This document shows positions 1 through 5,247 of a stretch of DNA of 6,227 nucleotides, one piece after another. This DNA is from Bacteroidales bacterium. Its GTDB lineage: Bacteria; Bacteroidota; Bacteroidia; Bacteroidales; F082. The position numbers and the translations under genes were made by a program. The stretch spans positions 1-6,227 of the forward strand of contig JAOZNY010000177.1 of the NCBI GenBank assembly GCA_029933565.1, written 5' to 3'. Below the pieces are notes generated by a model. It was not told the DNA's origin, did no database searches, and worked only from the letters and a program-made list of their open reading frames with translations. Each line of letters opens with the position of its first letter. Position 1 is the stretch's first letter.

Positions 1-392
1 TAACTATTACTGCCCTTACTTTTTTTTATGTGGGAATACCACTAACTCTATTTATTCTGTTTGCATCAAATGTACCATCAAATTTAATTAACGAACCGGA
101 AACTTTAACTGGTTTGGGATATTTATTGATATTGTCGGTATTGGGCACCGCTCTTGCATTAATTGCATTTAACAAACTCATTAAAACAAGTAGTCCGGTA
201 TTTGCTGCTTCGGTAACCTATTTAATACCTGTTGTTGCAATTGCCTGGGGAATAATTGATGGCGAGATTTTTAAACTCAGTTATGCAGTATGGTTCACTC
301 TAATTATACTTGGAGTATTCCTTGTAAACGCAAAACCAGGAACCTATACAAATTTGAGTTCAAGGCTACTTTTCGGAAAAAGAAGAAAATAA
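1..392 (+). CDS. EamA/DMT-family transporter, C-terminal part (5' truncated by window edge)
   Basis: The reading frame is open from the left edge (first full codon at base 3) to a TAA at 390-392, giving about 129 residues. A GTG at base 30 is in frame but is probably internal, because the frame and hydrophobic sequence continue upstream of it. Four membrane-spanning stretches can be seen, around TFFYVGIPLTLFILFA, YLLILSVLGTALALIAF, the segment starting SPVFAASVTYLIPVV and ending near the acidic DGE, and YAVWFTLIILGVFLVNA. The tail is short and basic (GKRRK). The pattern of a last-but-one helix ending in a Gly-Glu turn, followed by a final helix and a basic tail, fits the second EamA repeat of drug/metabolite-transporter superfamily permeases. 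These are inner-membrane proteins of ten helices with varied and often unknown substrates. The substrate cannot be told from this part. Family assignment is by pattern only and is moderately secure. Confidence 0.75.
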   Translation, partial: TITALTFFYVGIPLTLFILFASNVPSNLINEPETLTGLGYLLILSVLGTALALIAFNKLIKTSSPVFAASVTYLIPVVAIAWGIIDGEIFKLSYAVWFTLIILGVFLVNAKPGTYTNLSSRLLFGKRRK

Positions 393-404
393 ATAAACAA
401 ATAC

Positions 405-433
405 TTGTTAATTAGTTTTTTTTATTATTTTTG
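405..433 (+). promoter_or_regulatory. Predicted Bacteroidota promoter for rplU-rpmA
   Basis: TATTTTTG at 426-433 is an exact match to the Bacteroidota -7 element TAnnTTTG. A TTG at 405-407 sits 18 bp upstream, close to where the -33 element is expected. Transcription would start near 440, leaving a leader of about 40 nt before the rplU ATG at 479. The leader is AT-rich and has no Shine-Dalgarno sequence, which is normal for this phylum. Seen by motif only. Confidence 0.65.
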
Positions 434-478
434 CACCTCCAAAATTGGAAGCATTTTATAATTAAATAAATAAATCAA

Positions 479-790
479 ATGTACGCAATAGTTGATATAG
501 CCGGGCAACAGTTTAAAGTGGAAAAAGGGCAGGAAGTCTTTGTTCACAGACTGGAAGGAGAAATAGGCACAGGTATTGAGTTCGATAAAGTACTTTTACT
601 TGATAATAAAGGTAAGATAAATATCGGAACACCTGTTGTTGAAGGCGCCAAGGTAAACGCTAAAATTGTCTCACACCTTAAAGCTGATAAAATAATCGTT
701 TTTAAGAAGAAGAGAAGAAAAGGTTATCAGAAATCAAATGGTCACCGCCAATACCTTAGTAAGATAAAAATTGAAAGTATAACAGTTTAA
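479..790 (+). CDS. rplU: 50S ribosomal protein L21
   Basis: This 103-residue protein has the usual length of bacterial L21. It opens with the classic MYAIVDIAGQQFKVEKG block and carries the basic L21 signature near residues 75-94 (FKKKRRKGY, then GHRQYLS), which contacts 23S rRNA. L21 is a structural component of the large ribosomal subunit. The ATG at 479 begins the conserved N-terminus directly, so the start is secure. The gene lies about 45 nt after a TAnnTTTG promoter box and 20 nt before rpmA, forming the rplU-rpmA operon found in most bacteria. No Shine-Dalgarno sequence is visible. Nothing in the sequence looks damaged. Confidence 0.98.
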   Translation: MYAIVDIAGQQFKVEKGQEVFVHRLEGEIGTGIEFDKVLLLDNKGKINIGTPVVEGAKVNAKIVSHLKADKIIVFKKKRRKGYQKSNGHRQYLSKIKIESITV

Positions 791-810
791 CACTATAAAA
801 ACTAGAAGAT

Positions 811-1080
811 ATGGCTCATAAAAAAGCATCGGGTAGTTCCAATAACGGACGCGAATCGGCAAGTAAGAGATTAGGCGTTAAAATTTATGGTGGACAACTG
901 GCAACAGCCGGTAACATTATTGTACGCCAAAGAGGTACAACTCACAATCCTGGGTTAAATGTAGGAATGGGAAAAGATCACACCCTTTTTGCAATGACTG
1001 ACGGAACTGTTGAGTTTAGAAAAAGAAAGAACGACAAATCATACGTTAGTGTTATTACACCTGAGGTGGAAAGCAACTAA
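811..1080 (+). CDS. rpmA: 50S ribosomal protein L27
   Basis: The product is 89 residues, the normal length for L27. It starts MAHKKASGSSNNGRES and carries the L27 signature GNIIVRQRGTTHNPGLN at residues 34-50. L27 is a large-subunit protein whose flexible N-terminus reaches towards the peptidyl-transferase centre. Here the protein begins directly with the mature AHKK end, so there is no cleavable extension of the kind processed by the Firmicutes protease Prp. The gene follows rplU by 20 nt and is followed within 25 nt by a strong intrinsic terminator, so rplU-rpmA looks like a closed two-gene unit. Confidence 0.98.
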   Translation: MAHKKASGSSNNGRESASKRLGVKIYGGQLATAGNIIVRQRGTTHNPGLNVGMGKDHTLFAMTDGTVEFRKRKNDKSYVSVITPEVESN

Positions 1081-1102
1081 TAATTCTTAAAAAAATAATT
1101 AG

Positions 1103-1136
1103 TCCCGGTTTGTTTTTACAGACCGGGATTTTTTTT
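1103..1136 (+). terminator. Intrinsic terminator of the rplU-rpmA operon
   Basis: TCCCGGTTTGT at 1103-1113 pairs with ACAGACCGGGA at 1118-1128 to make an 11-bp stem with one G-U wobble and a TTTT loop. Eight T residues follow at 1129-1136. It lies 22 nt after the rpmA stop codon and is a textbook Rho-independent terminator. It separates the ribosomal-protein operon from serS. Confidence 0.93.
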
Positions 1137-1147
1137 GTTAAATACAT

Positions 1148-1155
1148 TAGATTTG
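1148..1155 (+). promoter_or_regulatory. Predicted -7 promoter element for serS
   Basis: TAGATTTG matches TAnnTTTG exactly and lies 15 nt before the serS ATG, just downstream of the terminator. No TTG lies at the usual -33 distance, because that region is occupied by the terminator stem. The predicted leader is about 10 nt. Support comes from the -7 motif and the preceding terminator only. Confidence 0.5.
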
Positions 1156-1170
1156 CAAAAAATATAGAGA

Positions 1171-2442
1171 ATGCTGCAACTAAAATATATCCGCGAAAAC
1201 AAACAAGAGGTAATCGAACGCCTCAAAATAAAAAATTTCGATGCCACCAAAATAGTTGACGAACTGCTTGAAGCCGACGCTGAGCGAAGAAATGCCCAAA
1301 AACAACTTGACGACACTCTTGCCATTTCAAAAAAACTTGCTAAAGAAATAGGAATGTTTTTTAAAACAGGCGAAAAAGAAAAAGCAGAAGAGGCCAGGAA
1401 CAATTCCACAGAACTGAAGCAGAAAGCCAAAGAACTGGAAGTTTCCATGAACAAGGCTGCTTCAAAAACTAAAGAACTTTTACTTGAAATTCCAAATTTG
1501 CCACACTCATCTGTGCCTCCGGGAAAATCAGAACAGGATAATATTGTTGTTTTTGAGGAAGGTGAAATCCCTGAACTAGGAGAAAACAAAGTGCCACATT
1601 GGGAACTCACAGATAAATATAAAATTATTGATTTCGACCTTGGCAGCAAGGTAAGTGGAGCAGGGTTCCCTTTTTACAGGGGCAAAGGTGCCAAACTACA
1701 ACGTGCTCTTATAAATTTTTTCATAGATGAGGCTATTGAAATTGGCTATCTGGAATATCAAACTCCTCTGTTAATTAACGAAGCTTCGGGTTATGGAACT
1801 GGCCAACTTCCCGATAAGGAAGGACAAATGTACCATGCCACCGAAGACAATCTTTATTTAATTCCTACTGCCGAAGTACCACTTACAAATATTTACAGGA
1901 ATACCATTTTAAAAGAAACTGATTTCCCAATAAAAAATGTTGCTTATTCAAGTTGTTTCAGACGAGAAGCAGGCTCTTACGGAAAAGATGTAAGGGGACT
2001 TAACAGACTACATCAGTTTGACAAAGTAGAAATTGTGCAAATTGAACATCCTGGAAAATCTTACGAAACACTGGAAAAAATGAAAGACCATGTGGCAAAT
2101 CTGCTACGCAAACTGGAACTTCCCTTCAGGATTTTAAGGCTTTGTGGTGGCGATGTTAGTTTTACTGCTGCGCTTACTTACGATTTTGAAGTTTATTCGG
2201 CTGCTCAGGAACGCTGGCTAGAAGTTAGTTCAGTTTCCAACTTCGAGAATTTTCAGGCAAATCGGATGATGCTTCGCTATAAAGATAAAGAGGGTAAAAC
2301 AAATCTTGCCCACACATTAAACGGCAGCGCACTTGCTCTCCCACGTATTGTGGCGGCATTGCTCGAAAACAATCAAACTGCTGAGGGAATTACAATTCCA
2401 AAAGCACTTGTGCCTTATACCGGCTTTGAAATAATCGACTAG
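1171..2442 (+). CDS. serS: Seryl-tRNA synthetase
   Basis: This 423-residue class II aminoacyl-tRNA synthetase attaches serine to tRNA-Ser (and tRNA-Sec where present) in the cytoplasm, using ATP. The N-terminal region, about residues 1-105, is charged and helical and forms the long coiled-coil arm that grips the tRNA variable loop. The serine-binding TAEVPLTN segment is at 233-240. Motif 2 starts at FRREAGSYGKD (263-273), and motif 3 is around HTLNGSALALPR (381-392). The C-terminus ends PYTGFEIID, as in Bacteroidales SerS sequences I recall. Length and motifs are complete and no key residue is missing. The ATG at 1171 starts the conserved MLQLKYIREN block. No clear terminator follows, so read-through into the lipoprotein gene 19 nt downstream is possible. 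Confidence 0.98.
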   Translation: MLQLKYIRENKQEVIERLKIKNFDATKIVDELLEADAERRNAQKQLDDTLAISKKLAKEIGMFFKTGEKEKAEEARNNSTELKQKAKELEVSMNKAASKTKELLLEIPNLPHSSVPPGKSEQDNIVVFEEGEIPELGENKVPHWELTDKYKIIDFDLGSKVSGAGFPFYRGKGAKLQRALINFFIDEAIEIGYLEYQTPLLINEASGYGTGQLPDKEGQMYHATEDNLYLIPTAEVPLTNIYRNTILKETDFPIKNVAYSSCFRREAGSYGKDVRGLNRLHQFDKVEIVQIEHPGKSYETLEKMKDHVANLLRKLELPFRILRLCGGDVSFTAALTYDFEVYSAAQERWLEVSSVSNFENFQANRMMLRYKDKEGKTNLAHTLNGSALALPRIVAALLENNQTAEGITIPKALVPYTGFEIID

Positions 2443-2461
2443 AATTAGAAAAAATGGAGTA

Positions 2462-3151
2462 ATGAAATTTTGGAGTAATGTTAAACAATGGGATTTAAAC
2501 AATAAAAAACGTGGCGTTGTGGCGTTGTGGTTTAATATCACGCAAAGACGCAAAGACGCAAAAGCACAACGAACGCCATCTCTCCACCATTCCACCACTC
2601 CACTACTCCATCTCTCCAATACTCCAATACTCCAAACATTTTTACTTGCATTCGTTATCCTCTCTTTTGCTTCGTGCCAAACAAACGAAGACAAATTAAA
2701 AGTCTTAAGAGTTGAAGGTATTTCGTACAAAATGGAAGAAACTGCTAAAGTATATTTTGAAATCGATACACTTAAAATCGACAGTTTATACAGTGTAATA
2801 CTTTTCAATCTCGACAGGTTGGGTAAGTTGGGTTACCAGGATGACCATAAACTAATAATGGATTATGCCACACTAAAGAAGGGCTTTAAGGAGTTTATAA
2901 AAAGAAGACCTTATACTATTGAGGAGTTGGAGTTTTGTAGAAACCAGATTGAAGATTTACGTGAGGATGCAGAAAATGGATTGTTGTCGGATGAAGATTT
3001 TGAACTTTATCTAAAGCATGAATCCAATGCATCGCAAAGCCTAAGGGTTCAAATGAGTTATTACGAGAGCAGGATTGCTGCTCAGGTAAAAAAGTTTGAA
3101 AATTTGAACCCACAAATCAATAGTCTTATTGACAGTTTAAATATTAAATAA
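2462..3151 (+). CDS. Putative lipoprotein of unknown function with repeat-derived N-terminal extension
   Basis: I do not recognise this 229-residue family. A hydrophobic stretch, TFLLAFVILSFASC, ends in a lipobox-like FASC with Cys72, predicting lipid attachment and an envelope location. The mature part (about 158 residues) is charged and mostly helical. It has a block FKEFIKRRPYTIEELEFCRNQ around residues 144-164 and a possible coiled-coil C-terminal half. The oddity is the N-terminus: from the only in-frame ATG (2462), 58 codons precede the hydrophobic core, and nearly all lie in the 8-bp repeat block. That ATG is itself part of a GGAGTAATG octamer. In-frame GTG (2519) and TTG (2525) would still leave a long basic leader (RRKDAKAQR). 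The stop is 5 nt before the TPR gene, suggesting co-transcription. No promoter box is seen upstream. The body of the gene is well supported but the start is uncertain. Confidence 0.75.
   Translation: MKFWSNVKQWDLNNKKRGVVALWFNITQRRKDAKAQRTPSLHHSTTPLLHLSNTPILQTFLLAFVILSFASCQTNEDKLKVLRVEGISYKMEETAKVYFEIDTLKIDSLYSVILFNLDRLGKLGYQDDHKLIMDYATLKKGFKEFIKRRPYTIEELEFCRNQIEDLREDAENGLLSDEDFELYLKHESNASQSLRVQMSYYESRIAAQVKKFENLNPQINSLIDSLNIK
2513..2577. repeat. Inverted repeat (predicted bulged stem-loop) enclosing ACGCAAAG repeats
   Basis: GGCGTT (2513-2518) and CGTTGTG (2523-2529) pair with AACGCC (2572-2577) and CACAACG (2565-2571). This gives a 13-bp stem interrupted on the left by a 4-nt bulge (GTGG, 2519-2522). 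The 35-nt loop holds the three ACGCAAAG copies. The bulge equals half an octamer, so the arms differ by internal repeat slippage or deletion. The pairing is seen directly; formation in RNA or DNA is inferred. Confidence 0.7.
2578..2633. repeat. Seven-unit octamer array (ANNNNTCC)
   Basis: Seven consecutive 8-nt units fit without a gap: ATCTCTCC, ACCATTCC, ACCACTCC, ACTACTCC, ATCTCTCC, AATACTCC, AATACTCC. Because 8 is not a multiple of 3, three units encode eight residues. The lipoprotein reading frame accordingly shows an eight-residue period here (TPSLHHST, TPLLHLSN, TPILQ). Confidence 0.9.
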
Positions 3152-3156
3152 ACATT

Positions 3157-5067
3157 TTGAACTTACTGAAAATAATATTTGTTACTTTTTTGCTGCTATC
3201 TCCCATGGCAGTAAATGTTGTTAATGCTCAGAAACAAATAAATGCCAAACTTCAAAAACAGCAATCACGACAAAACAAAAATTCTGCTACTGAGAAACTT
3301 GCAATGAACTACTACCGCACCGGTCAGTATAAAAAATCTGCCGAACTATTTGGCCAACTTTACAACGAAAAGCAAACATATTATTACTACAGTTATTATT
3401 TCAACAGCCTTATAAAACTTAAGGATTATAAAAATGCTGAAAAACTCGCTAAGCGTCAGAAAAGAAAAACCGGAAGTTATCGTAACGAAATAGATTTAGC
3501 ATATGTTTATAATTTAATGGGATTGAAAAAAAAGACCATTAAAATCTTAGATAATCTTACCGATAAAATTCCGGAAAACAGAAGTCAGGTTGTACAATTC
3601 GCCTCAGCTTTAAATTCAAGAGGTTTTTATGGCGATGCCCTCAAAATTTATAAAAAAGCCAGCATTGAATTTGGTTATGATTTCAACCTTGAACTGGCAA
3701 ATGCCTACCATCTTACTGGCAATTACGAAATGATGTTTGAGGCATATCTAAATCATCTTGAAATCCAACCTCAAGATGTGCAGATGATTAAAAATCGGAT
3801 GCAATCGTTGATGCGTTTTGATGTAAACCAAAGTTTAAACGAAACACTAAAAAAGAAACTTCTGCTAAAAACCAGAGAGAATCCTGATAATACAATATTT
3901 ACCGAAATGCTTTTATGGCATTCCATGCAAAGCAAGGATTTTGAAATGGCTTACATTCAGGCTGCTGCCCTCGACCGAAGGACAGGCAATGCCGAAGGGG
4001 TGCTACTGGAAGTAGCAGAGATTTCACTAGCCAACGATGATTACGAAATTGCTGCAAAAACATATAAGTTTTTAATGGATAACCACAAAAACGGACCGTT
4101 TTATAATGAAAGTTACAGTGGCTACTACACTGCTGTGGTAAATAAAGAACTCAATAATAAGGATGCCAACAAAAAAACATGGAAAAGCCTTAGGAAAACA
4201 GGTGAAAAAGCATTGGAAGAAATTGGCATTAATGCCGAATCGGCGAAAATTTCAAAACTTTTAGCTTACATTGTTGCATTCCGACAATTTGAATACAACA
4301 GTGCCAAAGAAATTTTGGAAAATGCCCTTGCAGCACCCAATATCAACATTAAAGATAAAAGCAGCCTTAAATTAGAACTTGCTGATATTCTTGTTTTGCA
4401 AGACTACATTTGGGAGGCATCCTTGCTCTATTCGCAAATTGAGGGCGACATGAAACACGAAAGTATAGGCCATGAAGCTAAGTTCAGAAATGCCAAACTT
4501 TTTTATTATGCCGGAGAATTCGAATGGTCGCTTACACGACTTGATATTCTAAAATCAGCTACTTCAAAACTCATAGCTAACGATGCCATGGAGTTAAGCA
4601 TGTTTATAAGAACAATGCTGGAAGAGGATACTCTAGGATTTACGCTTAGCAAGTTTGCAATGTCCGACCTTTATTCCTACAGGCAGCAATATGATTCGGC
4701 AATTATTTTCCTCAACAGAATTGGTGATTTTCCATCAGGGCCAGTTAGTCTGGAATATATGGCATACGAAAAACCCATTGTTTTTGAAAAAAGTGGTGAT
4801 TTTGTTGTTGCCGATTCCCTCTATGGGGAAATGTGGGTAAATTATCCGGAAAGTGTAAAAACCGACAATGCAATTTTCAAGCAGGCAGAATTAAACCGCC
4901 TGAAACTTGGCAACGAAGAAAAAGCCCTGGAACTCTATCTTAAACTAATGAAGGAACACCCCGACAGTATTTATTCGGGCGAAGCCAGACTTAGGTATCG
5001 GGAAATGAAGGAAGACCCCTCTGCCCTTGGGGTATCTCCCCAAAAGGGAGAACAATGGAATGATTAA
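3157..5067 (+). CDS. Exported TPR-repeat protein of unknown specific function
   Basis: The 636-residue product starts with a Sec signal peptide (MNLLKIIFVTFLLL, then AVNVVNAQ, with likely cleavage after the Ala of VNA). I chose the TTG at 3157 because an in-frame stop lies at 3145-3147 and the next ATG (residue 17) would remove most of the signal peptide. The mature protein is a series of TPR-like helix pairs. Examples are about 44-70 (NYYRTGQYKKSAELF), 113-138, 146-170 (RGFYGDALKIYKKA), 178-205, 440-470 (FYYAGEFEWSLTRLDIL) and 574-602 (LGNEEKALELYLKLMKEHP). Such proteins usually scaffold other proteins, here probably in the periplasm or at the outer membrane. A Tyr-rich run, YYYYSYYF, lies near residue 75. 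The last 16 or so residues (PSALGVSPQKGEQWND) are encoded by a dispersed hairpin repeat and probably are not ancestral. It follows the lipoprotein gene by 5 nt, so the two probably act together. Confidence 0.85.
   Translation: MNLLKIIFVTFLLLSPMAVNVVNAQKQINAKLQKQQSRQNKNSATEKLAMNYYRTGQYKKSAELFGQLYNEKQTYYYYSYYFNSLIKLKDYKNAEKLAKRQKRKTGSYRNEIDLAYVYNLMGLKKKTIKILDNLTDKIPENRSQVVQFASALNSRGFYGDALKIYKKASIEFGYDFNLELANAYHLTGNYEMMFEAYLNHLEIQPQDVQMIKNRMQSLMRFDVNQSLNETLKKKLLLKTRENPDNTIFTEMLLWHSMQSKDFEMAYIQAAALDRRTGNAEGVLLEVAEISLANDDYEIAAKTYKFLMDNHKNGPFYNESYSGYYTAVVNKELNNKDANKKTWKSLRKTGEKALEEIGINAESAKISKLLAYIVAFRQFEYNSAKEILENALAAPNINIKDKSSLKLELADILVLQDYIWEASLLYSQIEGDMKHESIGHEAKFRNAKLFYYAGEFEWSLTRLDILKSATSKLIANDAMELSMFIRTMLEEDTLGFTLSKFAMSDLYSYRQQYDSAIIFLNRIGDFPSGPVSLEYMAYEKPIVFEKSGDFVVADSLYGEMWVNYPESVKTDNAIFKQAELNRLKLGNEEKALELYLKLMKEHPDSIYSGEARLRYREMKEDPSALGVSPQKGEQWND
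5013..5052. repeat. Double-hairpin repeat, copy 1 (inside the TPR gene 3' end)
   Basis: This 40-nt unit is almost identical to the one at 5092-5132; I count 39 of 41 aligned columns identical, with one substitution and one single-base gap. It can form two adjacent hairpins: TGCCC with GGGTA (one G-U pair), and TCTCCC with GGGAGA around a CAAAA loop. It is translated as part of the TPR protein tail. Confidence 0.85.
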
Positions 5068-5073
5068 GAATGT

Positions 5074-5093
5074 GGAGTGATGGAGTAATGGAG
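5074..5093. repeat. GGAGTRAT octamers between the two hairpin repeats
   Basis: GGAGTGAT, GGAGTAAT and a partial GGAG follow each other without a gap; a related GGAATGAT lies at 5057-5064. These are the same octamers as at 2456-2479 and, inverted, at 2578-2633, linking the two repeat clusters about 2.5 kb apart. The TPR stop codon (5065-5067) lies in this stretch. Confidence 0.75.
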
Positions 5094-5132
5094 ACCCCTC
5101 TGCCCTTGCGGGCATCTCCCCAAAAGGGAGAA
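5092..5132. repeat. Double-hairpin repeat, copy 2 (intergenic)
   Basis: This 41-nt direct repeat lies 79 nt downstream of copy 1. The first hairpin is a perfect TGCCC-TTGC-GGGCA, where copy 1 keeps pairing through a G-U pair and a shorter loop. The second hairpin, TCTCCC-CAAAA-GGGAGA, is identical in both copies. No T-run follows, so it is not a standard terminator. Confidence 0.85.
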
Positions 5133-5141
5133 GCAACAAAG

Positions 5142-5190
5142 TCCACTCTCTGCAAATGGCGGATCTCTCCACGAAGGATACTTCTTGGAG
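5142..5190. repeat. Third repeat-like segment with imperfect palindrome
   Basis: CTCCACGAAG at 5167-5176 pairs with CTTCTTGGAG at 5181-5190 at 9 of 10 positions around a GATA loop. The preceding stretch (CTCTCTGCAAATGGCGGATC, about 5147-5166) is not explained by any gene. There is only one copy in the window, so dispersal elsewhere in the genome is inferred from its resemblance to Bacteroidota intergenic repeats I recall. Confidence 0.5.
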
Positions 5191-5207
5191 TTGTTACCAT
5201 AAAGTAG

Positions 5208-5242
5208 TTTGACTAAAAGTAAATAAACAATTCGTATTTTTG
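5208..5242 (+). promoter_or_regulatory. Predicted rsmA promoter, immediately before the start codon
   Basis: TATTTTTG at 5235-5242 is an exact TAnnTTTG -7 element, and TTTG at 5208-5211 is a possible -33 element (23-bp spacing, a little long). Only five bases separate the box from the rsmA ATG. If transcription starts about 7 nt after the box, as the element's name implies, the mRNA would begin at or next to the start codon. Confidence 0.6.
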
Positions 5243-5247
5243 CCAAT

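Larger units (their letters stand above)
2456..2633. repeat. Composite repeat block with 8-bp periodicity
   Basis: The block contains, in order: two GGAGTAAT units at 2456-2463 and 2472-2479 (exactly two periods apart); GTGGCGTT repeated about 2.5 times at 2511-2530; ACGCAAAG at 2540-2547 and 2548-2555 plus a third copy with one extra A at 2556-2564; and seven ANNNNTCC octamers at 2578-2633. On the opposite strand the last array reads as GGAGNNNT units, so the block starts with GGAG octamers and ends with their inverted counterparts. It begins 14 nt after the serS stop and covers the start and first codons of the lipoprotein gene. It resembles dispersed intergenic repeats I recall from Bacteroidota, but no transposase or terminal site is visible. 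Confidence 0.8.

Noticed and set aside
396..423. AACAA-ATAC-TTGTT hairpin followed by eight T residues after the transporter gene, as a possible terminator
   Set aside because: The stem is 5 bp, nearly all AT, and is separated from the T-run by 6 nt. It also overlaps the likely -33 element of the rplU promoter.
438..449. TCCAA-AA-TTGGA inverted repeat in the rplU leader as a possible autoregulatory structure
   Set aside because: A 2-nt loop is too tight for a normal RNA hairpin and I recognise no known L21 leader motif here.
1116..1649. 177-codon open frame on the minus strand
   Set aside because: It lies opposite serS, is full of Ser and Phe as expected from the complement of Lys/Glu-rich coding sequence, and resembles no family.
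2454..2462. Mini-ORF ATG GAG TAA overlapping the lipoprotein start by one base, as a regulatory upstream ORF
   Set aside because: It is a by-product of the GGAGTAATG octamer and has only two codons, with nothing to suggest that it is translated.
2317..2808. 163-codon open frame on the minus strand with a FASLRLCVILN stretch
   Set aside because: It overlaps the serS end, the repeat block and the lipoprotein. The phrase is the translation of ACGCAAAG repeats and not a sign of a real protein.
5013..5132. The two direct repeats as a minimal CRISPR array
   Set aside because: There are only two units, the spacer contains GGAGTRAT octamers rather than unique sequence, and no cas genes are present.
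5092..5132. Hairpin repeat copy 2 as the transcription terminator of the TPR gene
   Set aside because: No T-run follows either stem; the bases after it are AAGCAACAAAG.
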